A DNA stretch of 64,000 nucleotides from the NCBI RefSeq assembly GCF_028769735.1, contig NC_088170.1:58623585-58687584 (forward strand). The letters are read 5' to 3'. Below are positions 13,051 to 26,738 of this stretch, piece after piece (position 1 is the stretch's first letter; the number at the start of each line of letters is the position of its first letter). The notes under the pieces are model-generated. The model saw nothing but the letters and a program-made list of their open reading frames with translations, made no database searches and was not told the origin of the DNA. The DNA is from Zonotrichia leucophrys gambelii (Eukaryota; Chordata; Aves; Passeriformes; Passerellidae). The position numbers and the translations under genes are program-made.

Positions 13051-15591
13051 TTATGCAGTAACTATCTATCCTAGTAACTTACTCAGAGGATGTGCTTCTC
13101 CTTTCTCACTGTTCTTGCAGGCTTTTTGCATTGCAGAAACATGTTACAATCACAACAAAGAGAGTCCAGTTTTATAAACGACAAGGACTCTTTACTCTTT
13201 AATGCTTGCAATTGAGAGACAAGTTTTAAACAGAGTCAAATGACCACATTTTAGATATCAAATAATGTACTGCACTTGAACATGGAGACTTAAAATAACA
13301 AAATGTGATATGAAGCTAATTTAAGAAGCTTTGAAGGTGCTTTGTATTTTAACATTCTGGAAGAAAGTGTATTTGGTACTTAAAAGTTCTCCTTAGGCAT
13401 AGGCTTTCTATGATGAAAAGATATTTATGATCATCCTGGATGGTATTTAATTGCAGAGTAGTTGGATAGATCATTCACAGAAGCTTCATTAACAGGGAGT
13501 TTACATTAACAAGTTGTGTCTGCCACTCAAATACACAGTTCAACAAAGCTCATATGTCTATGCAAGACAAGATTGTTGAAGTGCACATCACTAACATGGA
13601 GGTTTTGTGAATGATACTCCAGAAATGCATTTTACAGATGTTTATGGTCATTCTCTGTGCTGTTCTGGGTGGAGTGTTAGTGCTAGTTGGTGTTAGTGTT
13701 AGTTTTTTCTATACTCAAGTATTTAGACTCCTTAATGAAGAATTTTAGAGACTCTTTTGATTAGAGTAATGATTCTGTCTGGTGTTGTATTACCCCTCAT
13801 TACCTTTCATTAAGTCCATGCACCACATTAATCTCTCACCAATCTGCTGGCAAGATTCCTGAGGCTGGTACCTTCTACAGCTCTGGTGCTGCAGGAGCAC
13901 ACACAGTGCAGTCCTGTGCTGGGATTTGTTGCACCCCTCAAAATGTGTATGTACCTCTTTCAGCTCATGCAAGCAGCTCCAGAGTTTGCTTCTGGTCTGC
14001 AACTTGGAGAACACGCAAATAATTTTTAGTGGACAGATGTCAACTCACATGGCTGCTGTGCCGTATTTAGGCAAATTTCTGTTGAGGTTCTTTTTGTTTC
14101 AGAAGCTGGAGTTTGTTGAATTCAGTCTTTTGGAAAAGTAGTAATACCAGTGGTGTTTTTCCAGATGAAATGCTGTGATAGGAATTAGCTGTCACTTGTG
14201 CCATTGTAATTATCACATGAAGTTGCAGATGAGTTGTTAGCATTTATTCAAATGTGCATAATAATGGATATACTTCTTTTCTTGTGTGATGCTTTTCGTT
14301 CGTAAATTTGGAAGTGCTTAATTATAAGTTACAAATGTACATAATTCCTCTTGATCTAAAGGGAAAGACATTAAGAATTGAAGAATTTTTCTAAAAACTT
14401 TCCCCATAGAGGATGGAGGAGTGCAGGGTTTGACTCCTTCTTTGTCCACTGTCCTGTCTGTTGGATTATGCAGTAATTAGTAACAGCCCGCCAAGGACCT
14501 TTACTGTTAAAGTAAATGGGGGTTAGGCTTGTTCCTTGTGATAATGTGGAAGATATTTTTGTTAAATGGGATTGGTGAAAAGGTGTCAGAAGTGTTCTCT
14601 GTCCATACATCTTGATGAATTTTTATTGCTTTATGATGCTGGAGTGTACTTGAATTCCATGAGACAAGGCAGTGTATTTTTGCTCCTCTGTCTCCTTTTT
14701 TTCTGTCAGTTCAAGGCACTCTTGAAGCCAGATATGTGCCAGAGAACGGAGTGTCTCTGAAAAGCTGTGTCTTGAAGTTTATCTGGGAAACCTCTTGTTC
14801 CAGTGACCCTACAATTAGATAAATCATGGAGTGCTAGGGGGCACAGCAGACTTGAGGAGAAAACGTGAATTCTAAACACATGAAGAATCAGTCTTTAAAC
14901 AGAAGTGATTGGTTGATATTTTTTTAGTTGTTGAAGAGCTAGTACAACACTCTTAATACTGGATGAAATAAATTAGCAACTGCTTCCATGCACCCCAGTC
15001 CTCAAAAATAAATGAACAATTGCTTTTCTACACCCAAATCCTCAGAAAAGGATAATGCTGGAAGGGAGATTGCTCCTAAGCAAAGTTGACAGGCATCAGA
15101 CTGCAGCATAAGAAGTGTTAAGTGGTCTGCTGATGTCAGTGAGCTGTTAGGTGGGTGAGATTGATGCCGAAGCTGGGTGGAGGTGAAAGCATCGCTCTGG
15201 GACCAGGCCCTGTCAGCAGAGGTTGTTGCCGACCTCTCACACGTTTGTGCCACGAACCTGAGACAGTCGCTGAGCCAGAGTCATTTTCAGCAGCTTGCTT
15301 GAATCTTGGTCAGGTTTTCTTTGTGTGTGTTTTAGGATGTTCTTAGCAGCCCAGTAAAAATGCCTTTCATATCCTAATTTCAGTCAGGTGTCAACAGCAG
15401 TGAAGCTGCAGTGTACCTGCTGCAAGGAGTGGCAGCCTGGGGACTGCTCTGAGAAGGAGTCTCGCTGCCTTCCTGGTCAAATGGATCTGAAATGTTTTTA
15501 TTTGTACCTCAGTGTAGCACATCTCAACTCAGCCTGCTGATCCTTGATCATCAGTGATCTTCCTTTAAAGAGAAAGGCTTCTGGAGTCTTA

Positions 15592-15643
15592 GAAATGCTA
15601 CTTTGTGGTATTTGAAGAAGAAATGCTACTTAGTGGTACTTTT
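15592..15643. repeat. 28-bp imperfect tandem duplication
   Basis: GAAATGCTACTTTGTGGTA recurs 28 bp later as GAAATGCTACTTAGTGGTA, so the unit is present about 1.9 times. Confidence 0.8.
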
Positions 15644-16621
15644 CCCCTTGAAGTATCAATCAAGTACAGACTAGTAAGTCATTGATGCTGCCATATAGTG
15701 GAAGGTGATCTACTGTTGTGAAGAGCAGTGAGCTGGAAAGATCCTTGTAATAGTCGTGTGTTTAAGATTAAAATTAGGGAAATCTGTTATCTTTCCGTAT
15801 TTTGAGTAGTTTATTTCACAAAAGCCACCCATTTTCTCCTGTCCAGGAAACAAACAAAACGGCTCCAGAGACATCTGAAGCTTTCCCAAAACTTTTGAGA
15901 AGCTTTTGAGAGCACAAAAACAAAATTCTGTTTTGTTTTTTTTTTTTGTTAGATAGTGGGTATTACATATGTGCAGATGAGAATATGACTTGTGCAGTAT
16001 TCATTGTAGCAGAAATTGAAACACAACAGTAATGTGATTGAGCTAATAAACTGCTTCTTTCTTTCATTAAAAGGAAAGAGCCCCCACTAATAGCTTCTAT
16101 TATATTAGCATGTATGCCTTTGAGTGACAATATTAAACCAATGATTTGTCTCAGGAGTAGGTACTGTGCAACATAACAAGTTGATGACAGATACAAGTAG
16201 TAAGTGTGTCTTCCATTGCTTTTCATTTCTTTCTTTTGCTTCTTCAGTACTACTAGATGGGCAGGTTATTTTAGACTTGCCCTGTAAACTTTTCTAAGGT
16301 CTTCAGAACTGAAATATCTTGATATTTCAGAGGAAAACACGTGGAGTTTCTTCTGCTCATTCTTTAGTTGATACAAGTTTGTTAAGGCCTTTTTTTTTGC
16401 TTGATGTAAGAACAAAAAACTTGTTTTTACTCTCATTTAATGGCAGCAAATTTCATGAGCTTGTCTTGCTAGTAGAGTTTGCTCCTTTATAGAGTAGTCA
16501 CTTTAACGGCAAAGCTTTATTTTTTGTGGCTTTAAATTGTGGTTGATCCTGTACCTTTGAGAAGGTGTAGCCCTCCTGGAGGAAGGAAGGAGGCGGAGGA
16601 AACAGAATACCTCTGAATACA

Positions 16622-16644
16622 GTGTGTGTATATATATATATATA
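16622..16644. repeat. GT/TA microsatellite
   Basis: Four GT units are followed directly by eight TA units. Confidence 0.95.
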
Positions 16645-18120
16645 CTTTAATATGTTCATACTGAAGATTTGATGGACACTTTAGTGGCATACAGACTTGT
16701 GTTGACCTGAGCCCTTCATGACCATGTTCAGAGGTAAGAACACTCCCTGAGGTGTCCAGCAGGCTCTCGTTGTGGACTCTGTTAGTCCAGCAAAGCTTTT
16801 ACCTCCTGCAGTAAGGATGGGACTGCTGTGCCAGCACAGAGTGCTGCACTGCCTGCCTTGTTTGTCTGTAGGCAACATGTGGAACCAGCAGGAGCATATT
16901 CCTATCCTGGAAGATGTTTGTGGTGTGCATGAAAGTGTACTGTATAAATCTCAGTGTAAGAGCTGATGTGTATATGCTTTTTCAGAGAGTGCAAGTCTGA
17001 TTTGAGTGATTGCACTTGCAGAGATAATTATTCCCTTGAGACCAGAATTCTTAGAATGAGAGCTGTTGTCTGGAGTTGTGTGATAGTGGAACTATAGGCT
17101 GCTCTTCAATTTGTAGGAATTTTTTTGCAGTTTTATCTAAGTGGCCTTGGGGTAGATATTTTGTATGTTTAAATTTTGGTTAGGAAGTTTCTCATTCATC
17201 TTTCCACCTCCTGTTATTCATTAATATTTTTTCTCATGTATCTTTCCTTGGCATAAAGTCCTCTAACTGAGAAAACCCCACAGCTGAACACTTTAAGCAG
17301 TAGCTTGATCTGTATGCCCGCAAGGAAGAGAACTAGATCTGTTTCATTGGAATCTGTGTGAAGGCAAAAGATGATGTTATTGAAAGTCTATCTGAAAGTA
17401 AATTTCTTCAGAGAGTTGAGTTACATGAAAGGCAATATTCCTGAAAAGAGGTGCTGTAGCAGTTGTGCAAGGCAATACAGAAAAAGCTCAGAGAGTTGGC
17501 ATAAGAATTATTTGTGTCCTTTTAGACAGTATGTTTAGACAATAAATTTCCATTTAAAATCCAACTGTTGATTAAGAATGAGCAGACACATTCTATCTTG
17601 GGTGAGAAGAGAGTTAAATTAAAAGATGTTCTTGTCCTCAGCTCTTGTGGAGGGAGAAGTGAAGATCAATTAAATACTTGACATTTTGTAAAATTACATA
17701 GGTGCAATTAAATATTCCATTTTTCTCAATATTTATTTGCTAATTTACTCATTGTCTTCCCTACTATAAAAATTGGTCATTTTCTGACAGATATTTTTCT
17801 GAAAATGCTATTTTATTTTCAAGAATAATAATAATGTTACTAAAGAGCTGGCCTAGAAGGGTGTGAAAAATTCATTTTTATAAGGCTTTCTTTAATCTTT
17901 AGTAACTTATATCCTTAATCAAAAAAAACCAGAATTTCTGTCAAGATTGTCACACAGTGCTTGTAACACACACTGCAAGTTATCTTATTAGTTGCTTGTT
18001 CTATTGTCATAGTGAGGTCCCTGCCAAAATGAAGGGCCCCATTGTGGTCCCAGTGTATGGACAAATAGTAAGAGAATACTGAAAGGCTGCAATCTAAACA
18101 GGCAGGGCAGACAAAGAGCA

Positions 18121-18240
18121 TATTATCCTGATTTTAGAGATGGGATACTGAGGCACAGAAAAATCTAATCAGGGTCATGCAAGAATGTTGTTTGGGAGCC
18201 AGGAATTAAGCCAGCTCTCTCCTTCAGTCCAGTTATACTG
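18121..18240 (-). mobile_element. MIR-like SINE
   Basis: The + strand reads ATCCTGATTTTAGAGATGGG, then ATACTGAGGCACAGAAAAAT, then GGGTCATGC and GGGAGCCAGGAATTAAGCC. This matches the complement of the MIR core in order: cccattttacagatgagg, aaactgaggcacagag, ggtcacac, agccaggattcgaacc. It is the better preserved of the two MIR copies. Confidence 0.78.
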
Positions 18241-21200
18241 CCTTAAACCAGAGTCACTCTTGTGCAGAAGATAATACAGCTTTGCAGGCGAGGGTGTGAG
18301 TGCCAGTTGTGTCTTGCTGAGTGTTTATGAAGGAAACACCAGTTGGAGGATTAAAGTCTGCACAGAAGAAATAGGAATGAAGGTTTTTGTGGCCATGGGA
18401 TTTTTCTTCTTAGGACTGTTTTACTGCAAAGATAACTTTTTCTTAGTTTGTGTTGAAGAAAATGAAAGAATAAAACCTGCTGTCCTTGTAGTATTTCATT
18501 ACTAGCACTCCAAATGTTGGAATTAGTAAAAGTATTGCAAACTAATTGGATTTAAAGCATTTCTTTTTGCTCCAAATTCAGTAATCCCTAATATGACTAT
18601 TAGAAGTCCCTAATATGATATATTAAATATTTCCTTAAAAAAAAAAAAAAAGAAAATGTCAGTAAATGTCAAAGAAGTTATTTTTCTTTCAAATATATTT
18701 TTAGTTCACTAATATTTGTTCACTTAACATAAGATCATTAACAGTATGAGAAAAATGCGGGAAAATAAGGAAAAACCACTTTTTTTTTTTCACTCTGACT
18801 CACTCTAAAGAACAAAGGTACTGTTGTGAAGTTTACAGATGGGTTGTTAAATTACTTTGATTCTTTGTCAAGCAGCATTTGGTATCTCCAGAGCTTCATC
18901 TTACTGCTTCTGCAGGACCAGTATGTTCATGGTGTTTCCAAACCTGTTTAGTTTCTTTGGCTATGTATCAGAAAGCTTAATCATCTTCATGCAGAAAAAT
19001 CAGAAGCTGAAACACTGTGTATTTCTGTGAGTTATTGTAGTTAATTTGCAGATGACATCTCTTCCTGTGTCAAGGTGTGTTTTCCCAGCATAGAAGTTGT
19101 CAGAGTCCACCTGCTGCAGAAAGTATGGATGTGGTGCAACCCTCTAACTGTTGCTGAAGGTCAAATGTCTGATTCCAGAGAGTTATCCATCAATCTGAGC
19201 TAAAATTTAGTGCCATCATCCATGAAGGGTACTGCTTGTGATGACAAGTCTCATTTGCAGTGAGACTTCTCTTGATACATATTTGAGAAGGAAAGAATTG
19301 TTCTGTTGCTCTGTGGTGGTTTGTGGAGACTGCCTAGTCAGGGTGCATGAGGTTCATTTTGAATTATGAGAGAAATGAAGATTATTTCCAGCCTTTCCTC
19401 CCTTATGTCTGCCCGTGGGATGTTAAGAAATCAGAATTCTAAAGTAGAGATTGATGCTTTTCCTGCACATTCCCTATCCCTTGTATGCACACCTGTGTGC
19501 AGCCATGCTCACTCAGAGGTTTTTGATAGTGATATATGTGAGATCTAAGAGAAACCTGCAGGGTTACAAATCTCTAATCAGTTCTTCGCCCTGCTTTCCA
19601 TACTCAGGAGTCTGGGGACAGTTATGCTGTATGTTACATAGATGGAATGTCACTTCTTCTTCTGGATATGGAGTGCGTGGTCTGGATCCTTATAAATAAT
19701 GTGTCTTTTTTTCCTTGCTGCCAGTAATTTAATTTTTGCTGTCATTTGATAATACTATTGCTGTCCTGAAGATTTCCAGACATAAGCAAGATGATATTTG
19801 TAGCTGGAGGTGATATCTTTAATTAGACTAAATGTATCTGGTTGGGAAAATAGAGATACTTGGTGGCACACATCTCCTTAAATCCCAAAAGCCAGACCTA
19901 AATGTAAACCTGTTGTTTGAAAATACTGTTTACATTTACATTACTCTTCTAGCTTGCTTTTGAACACATTAAAAGCCTTTTCTTCCTTGTGTTTTGCTCA
20001 CCTAGATTTTTGAGGGATATTTGGTAACTGATTTGTGGAAAATTTGATTTTGTTTTTGGATTTTTCTTTGGTTTTTTTTTTTTCATTTGTTTATGTCTTT
20101 GGATGTTAAGGTGTTTAACTGGTATCCTGTTTTACAATGTAGCAGGATTTTTTTCTGGGTATTGACTGTACAGTTTTATAATACAAACTACATAAGTAGT
20201 TGCTATAATTTCTGAAATATGTTATATGTAAAATAGAAGCCAGTTCAAAATTCAGGTTCCTGAGGAAGAAACTCCTTTAGATAATTTCCCTTAAGTACAA
20301 TCTAATAATTAAGGAAAAATGTAAGAACAATTAATGATTTTGTAGCTGTTACTGGAGTTGTTACAGTTGCCTCGTGTTCTTATGCAATTACATTTACCTT
20401 ACTGAAAACTAGATACTTTGTAATTGAGTGATGTCCATTTCAATTACAAACATAGGTTTTATTGTCCTCACTCTGCTAAACTGACATGAAAAACTGAGAT
20501 TTTTTGGTGTCACAGGTATGCAGCATACTTTTGGATGTGTGTGTTTTGTGTTTTCCAGTATTCTTGTGAAATGTTAATCTGGTAGCCCAGGCAATTCTGG
20601 TCCTCTATTGCTAAATTACCATAGACTGGGATGGCAAATAACCTACATAAATGACAAAAAAGCCTTCAGAATTATGGAAGAACAAAATTGTCACATTTTC
20701 CCGTGCTTATTTCATTCTTCTCTTTATTGGTATGTAGTGTCTTATGCAAAACAGTAATGTCAGTGTTGCATAGTGTACTTTATAATCCCTTCCAAACAAG
20801 ATTGTTACAAAAGATATGCAGATATGGTTAATCCACAGTATTTGTTTAGATCACTGGTTCCCAATTATGAACTTTTGTTTTTTTCTTTTATTACGGCTCT
20901 TTGGGAATAGAAGGCACATTTCCATCTTGGGTGCCATTTCATAACGCCTCGATAAGGCCATGGAGTACAAAGTCTTTCTGCATCACTGGGGCTGGTATTT
21001 GTTGTTTACCCTATAATTAATGAACTATTCCCAGCATTCTTTAGGACTGCCACTGTCCTCATGATTGCTCTAAGCTGGGAGGCAGCATGCCATTCAGCCA
21101 TACTGGGCTGCTTTAAAGGTGTCATGACCTTGACTCTACACCACACTGACACCTAAGTCTATTTGCTGCTTTTTACCTACTTTTTTTTTCCTTTATGATG

Positions 21201-21502
21201 ATCATGTTTCATTTATTATTGCTGCTCTTGAGAAGGCCAGTATTTCTGTTTTCTTTGTCATTGATTTTCTTTCTCACTTGACTTTTTAGCATGCAGAAAC
21301 TTAAGGTCCTTGTATTAGCACCTGAAGGGCATCAGTCAGGACTTCTGACAGTTGTGTTTGGTCCTGTGTTAATTCTGTTATGTATATTTTAATTTTATTT
21401 TGTCCTCAGCTTCATGATTACTTGCATGACCTGCATTTTTCCATTAGAAAATGATCTTGAGCATTACTTTGTGGTTCTGACCCTGAAGTTAGCCACAATT
21501 TC
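18241..21502. other. Intronic sequence, mostly unrecognised
   Basis: AT-rich unique sequence with an A run (18637-18651). A possible tail of an ancient SINE occurs near 19805-19852. No gene, RNA gene or complete transposon was recognised. Confidence 0.45.
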
Positions 21503-21562
21503 AGCAGGATTTTGGAGTAAATGACATCCAGCGATCTCTTTCAGTTTAAATCATTCTGTGAT
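21503..21562 (+). mobile_element. Short CR1 LINE 3'-tail fragment
   Basis: The sequence GGATTTTGGAGTAAATGACA, then TCCAGCGATCTCTTTCAG, then TTTAAATCATTCTGTGATT matches the avian CR1 3' end. That consensus reads gattggagtagatgacctccagaggtcccttccaacctaaatcattctgtgatt. Only about 60 bp are recognisable, so it is an old, strongly 5'-truncated copy. Confidence 0.65.
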
Positions 21563-24500
21563 TAATTTGCAACTGTGACTGACATTTTCAGGGGTAAAAT
21601 GCAATTTATTCTGGCGAACTAATTACTGAAGTGACTTACTGGTTTTCGTGTAAGAAAGGAAAACTGCACTCGGGGGAGAATAAGCTCATGTTAAATGGAA
21701 AGAGTGTGACATTTATTTCTATGATAAGACCAACCTGTCTATGCAAGTGTGTTTAACTGCTGTCTGAATAATGCCCTGAAGATTGTCTTTTTATTGTTGC
21801 AGTTTCAAGTTTCAATTCACCATTCAAATTACTTAGTTTTTTAAGTAATCTCAAATGTAGAAGTAATCTACTGCACTGAAAGATTTTGTACTTTACTCCA
21901 GTTCTTGAATGATGTACAGATTTGTTGCCTCTGTGAACAAGACGGAAATACTGGGCACAATTCTAAACATAGAGTTTAAAAATGTGTAGCTCCAGGAGCT
22001 GGAAGAATCACATATATTTGGTTTTGTCCATTGCCATTTTTGCCATTGCTATTTTTTTTAGCTGTTCTCTTTAATTTTAAGCCAGTGTGCAGTGAATAAT
22101 CTTTCTCTTCCCCTCCTCACTCCCCTTTTCTCTCTTGGCACATAAACATCACTAATATTTTTCAAAGCAGGCTTTGTGGGTATATTTAGTGGAGCAACAG
22201 ATATATAAGTGAACGTTTAAAGTGTGTATAATTTATAGCAAAAGATCATCATTAAAATTTGATTTCCCACGCAATACTGTGAGGTCTTACTGTTTGACAA
22301 CCTTAATTCTGCAGTGGAAGAATGTTTTAGATTATTTCTAGCTTGTGTTTTATTATACAGTGGGATGTAAATGATTATGAATTATATAATAATAGAGAAG
22401 GAACTTCATGTAAGTCATCTGCCTTGGATTGTTACTAAAAATAATTCCTTTCTGTGTGTTATTGGAGAAGATAAAAAGTCGTATCTGACACCTGCATTTT
22501 TGTGTTTGTGCCACAATTTGCAGAAGCAACATTTTCTGGTTTTTCTATGATATTTGTGTTCTTAATGCACATTTCACCAAATTGATGTCTTACAAAACTA
22601 TGTCATATGGCTACAGCTCTCTTTTTTATTTGCAAATGTTAGTAATATAACACCTACAGGCAATAGTTGTATTCATTTTTCAAGTGCTATAGCAAAGTAT
22701 ACACAAAGTAATAATTTAACATTTTAATCTATGAAAGTAATTTTGAACAGGCAGCATTCACTGTCTCAGATTTCCACCTATGTAGAATATCTTTCCCATG
22801 ATATGGGCCTTTTTGCATGCTGTTAGCTCAGTAGCTCATTTTCAAGCAGGCTTTTGTCACTGTAGTATCAAGGGGCACGGCTGTGACAGTTGTGGTTCAT
22901 TTTGAGGGGATGACAATTCAGCACTGCAAGGAGTGAGGTATGTGTGGATGGCCCTTACTGAAAAATAAGCTATCACTTCTTTTTGCCATCAAGAGTCTAC
23001 TTTGAACCTGCTGGAAGTGTCTTCCAGTAAAATGAGGTGACTGTGATGGGGGCTAGGGAGTGCTTTTGCCTTGTGGGAGGGCTGGGCCAGTGTGTGGTGG
23101 GTCATGCACGCTGCGGTCACTTTTTTCACTTTTAGAGGGAAGGCAGTTTTTGGTAGAAAATAAATACTGTTCATATTTGCTTTTCTGTCCTTCCTTATTC
23201 TTTTTGTACCCTGATAATTATTTCAGTAGCATTTGATAGTCTCTCACCTTATTCAATAATTATCTTTTTAGTGGTCTTGCCTCTTCCCATGAAAAAGTCT
23301 TTCCTGAGCTGACTTTAGAGACATGTTTTCTTCCCCAAAAGTAATCTTTTCTGAAAAGCTTATCACGATTTTTTTCTGACTAAGCAGGCAGGGAGATGTG
23401 ATTATTGCCTTTAGATGGCAGTTTTTTGTTTGGAGAGGCCATTGTCTTTTTTTGTTGCACACAGAAGGTCTAAATTGTCAAATGACTGCAGTCTGATCTA
23501 AGAAAGATACTAGTGTCTAAAATAATCTTTCAGTCTTGGTTATTTTGAGTAGGACATGGTAGCATTGAACTGTTCTTATTAAAAATAGAAAAACTTGTAT
23601 GAAAAGATATGTAGCTGTTAATCTTTTCTGCTTTATTTTAAATTTCAAATGTTTCTTGCTTTATTCTCTGACCTGAATTGTATTTGTAGTATTATTGCAT
23701 CTAATAAAGTGTATCCCCAGTTGGACTTTGTAGTGAGACAATATTAATATGTTGTGCAATTTCAATTGGAAAGTAATTTATATCATTACAAATCATGAAT
23801 TTAATCATGAAAACAGATTTGTGCCAATCTGGTAACATGAATAAACTAAGAGAGGTAGTGCTTTAACTTAAAGAATTTTCTTTTCTTAAAAACTCCTGCA
23901 TAGTAAGAGTTTTAAGGAATCTTAAAAGCCTGAAGGAAGGTGTTTAATTTAAGTTTCTTTATCTATTGTGATTCAATAATAACAGTATATTTGTATGCTG
24001 TGATTCTTATTTTCAACCTGCAGTCTTGTGTCCTCAAGATTCTTGAATTATTTTAAGTGGACTTTTGAGAGGGAGCTGATAACTTCGTACAAAAGACTCA
24101 AATTTGCAATGGACTACTTCTAGGCACCTGCAAAATGAAAAAACTTCCAAAATGCTGCTTCAGGATGTGACTTACTCTGCTTCTGTGCATCCTTTTGATG
24201 CTATGTATCTCACAGCAGCATTTTGGTTTGTTTTCCTACATGTCTGTGCAGTTTCTTGGTATATCAACCCATATGGAGTATGAAAAAATCCAAAACCTGG
24301 AATGGTGCAATTCACCTGTTAGGTGCAGTGGTGTTTGCCAGGGTAGTGGAGCAGGCTCACAGGCCTTTTCTTTCCTTCATTGCTCTGGCTCCTTGGCAGT
24401 GCCTGATGAAAAGATAGATGGTTTTGTGATCCTGTGAACTAACCTGCTTCCTTTTCCCACCTATGTCCTTGAATGGTTTTTGCCAGTATTAATAACTTAT

Positions 24501-26738
24501 GGTTTTTATAAGTTACTCCCTGCAGCCAGAAATCATAAAAACTCAGACTCAGATCCAGCCAAGCTTTAGGCACCTCTAAGCTGGACATGTTTTAAAGGCT
24601 AGGATACACACATGTGAAGGTTAAATGAACTTAAAGAATTTAAACTGGAAAACAGTTGTAACTTTTCTGTTTGTGGAGGGCAAAGTCTCTATGTTTTTGT
24701 TAGAAGATTGTCACTGTACCTTTCAAACAACAGAAAAATAATTTTGAAATGTTTTAACAATTTTAAAAATAGTTCATAACTGTAATTAATATATGTTTTT
24801 GAGCTGAGACTTTGTGTCAAATCATATCCAGAAGAAATACTCCTTTCTGTGGAATTCACAGTGCTGTTATTGGAAATCTGTAAGTTGTGGTCAAAACTAT
24901 CCAGCTAAGGACTGCCATTTTGAAATAATTTTTATGGTCACTGAATTATCATATTAAAACAATAAATAGAATTAATAGGCCTGTTTTAGTGCCTGCTTAG
25001 GGGTTTCTTTATCTGTTTTACCAGTAAGGAAGATTTGATTGAACCTAACTTTGGCTTCACCAGAAGCACCACAATACCTCACCACCAGCATTCTTTTAAA
25101 TTTAGGCTGAAAAGGTGTCATGTCTGGTTAACCTTTCAACTGGATTTCATAGCCTGGCACAAGCAGAGAAAGAAAGGGTTTTGGTTTTCAGTGGATAAAG
25201 GAGCAATGCACATCATACCATCCTATGAAATACCTGTAGGTTGGGGCTGGTTTGTGCCCAAGAATTCTTGAATGAGCTTCTTTGGATCTGCCTGTGGTAC
25301 TGCCTGTATTACCATGAGAGTTATGCCCCCTTCCTCTGGGCTTTTTGGGAGCTGAAGACATTTTGCACTTCATCATGCCAAGCACTGCTATCATAAACAG
25401 TGATGTTACTTACAATGCCAGAGGCCAGGGCAAAATTATTTATGAAAGTAGTTCTAGGGCCAAAATAATTGCTTTAGTAAAGAACTAGTGAACTAAGGTA
25501 CTTGCTTGAGTCAGTTTTTGAAATAAATCACTATTTTTTAGAAGTACGTGACTTATTGGAGAAGTAGAATTTAGTTGTTGATGTTTATCAATCACAGCTG
25601 CTGTTTTACATGTTTGTTCTCTTGATTTTCCTCCTGTTTAAAAACCACCAGATGAATATTTCAGTCTACATTTGTAAGTTCTGTAACAGATTTCAGATGC
25701 TTCTGAGTAACACTGAAATTTACAGCATTTTTATTTTTATAATGTGAGAGGTAGTGTGATCTGTGGGGCAACTGCTTGGCATGGGGTTACCAGTGCAGCA
25801 GCACATTCATTAGCAACACTGGGTATGGTGACATGATCCCACTGAAATGCATAAAAGTGCCTGGAGTTTCTGTCCTCCAAGCTGTGGTGGATGAGTGTGT
25901 GTGCTTGTTCTTAAGGTATACCAATGAAGAGTAGAACAGGTTACCTCACTTGTAATGTTAGAGTTCTGAGGACTTCAGTTAGTAATTTAAGCCCATTTTA
26001 CTCTGTTTGTAATGGCTTAAGAATGCATGTATTGCATTATGTGTTTCATCTGAGAGGGACAAGTGCCTGACATCATCTGACTGTACCTGTCTGGATTTCA
26101 TTAAATTCCTCATACCATCACCAAGAAATACCTTATTAACCAACTTTGTCTCTTCCCACAGTATTTGTTGGGGGCAAACAGCAGGGTCTCAGAACTAGGG
26201 AAGGGGATTTGCACAGAACCAGAAATTTCATATGGCATGGCATTCCTGACTGTATTTGAAGCTGTAGGATCCTTGACCTTGGTTACTATAACTAGCTTTT
26301 AAGCAGGAGCTTTTCTCAAGCAAGTTATAGTCAAGCTTAGAATATTGTAACATAGAATGTAACCTATGAAACATGTTTTCTGTAAGGATCTTTAGGCAGA
26401 GATTTTTAAAAATTTATTCCTTTATTGTTTTAACATTTGACCAGTTCAGAAATGCTTATTCCACTTCTTGGCAGTAAGTTTTAAGAAAAGGTGTTGCAGT
26501 CTGTGTTTTGACTCAGACTGAGGGATGAGACTGCAGCATTAGTACAGGACCTTGAAACCCAAAAGAGGGAAAAAATCTCTTTAACATAGTAAGAAGCTCT
26601 TATGGAGCAATGTATACATTTGCTTTGTGTAAATTAATATAACAATAATGGCCCTACAGTATTTTCAACTTTTTTTTTCTTAATAGATATTTAAAGCATA
26701 ACTTCTAATTCTTGTATATATTTTTAACTTTCCCACAG
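21563..26738. other. Intronic sequence up to the ATXN7L1 exon, nothing recognised
   Basis: AT-rich unique sequence; the only assigned landmark is the acceptor tract just before 26739. Open frames here are short and show no family similarity. Confidence 0.45.

Larger units (their letters stand above)
10386..18120. other. Intronic sequence with simple repeats only
   Basis: No coding exon or RNA gene was recognised. It holds a 29-base T run (11238-11266), short tandem duplications (13013-13050 and 15592-15643), a short inverted repeat (16309-16330) and a GT/TA microsatellite (16622-16644). The remainder is AT-rich unique sequence. Confidence 0.5.
1..26738 (+). other. ATXN7L1: Intron upstream of the ATXN7L1 zinc-finger exon (5' end outside window)
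   Basis: This is inferred to be the 3' part of the intron before the exon at 26739. The preceding coding exon, which in the human protein ends around MRLNKE, was not found here and should lie before position 1. The intron ends in a pyrimidine-rich tract and CCCACAG. Because the exon begins with the last two bases of a codon, this is a phase-1 intron. Recognisable contents are fossil repeats and simple repeats, listed separately. Confidence 0.8.

Noticed and set aside
20848..20875. CACTGGTTCCCAATTATGAA resembles a hAT (Charlie-type) transposon end.
   Set aside because: No matching inverted end or 8-bp target-site duplication was found within the next kilobase.
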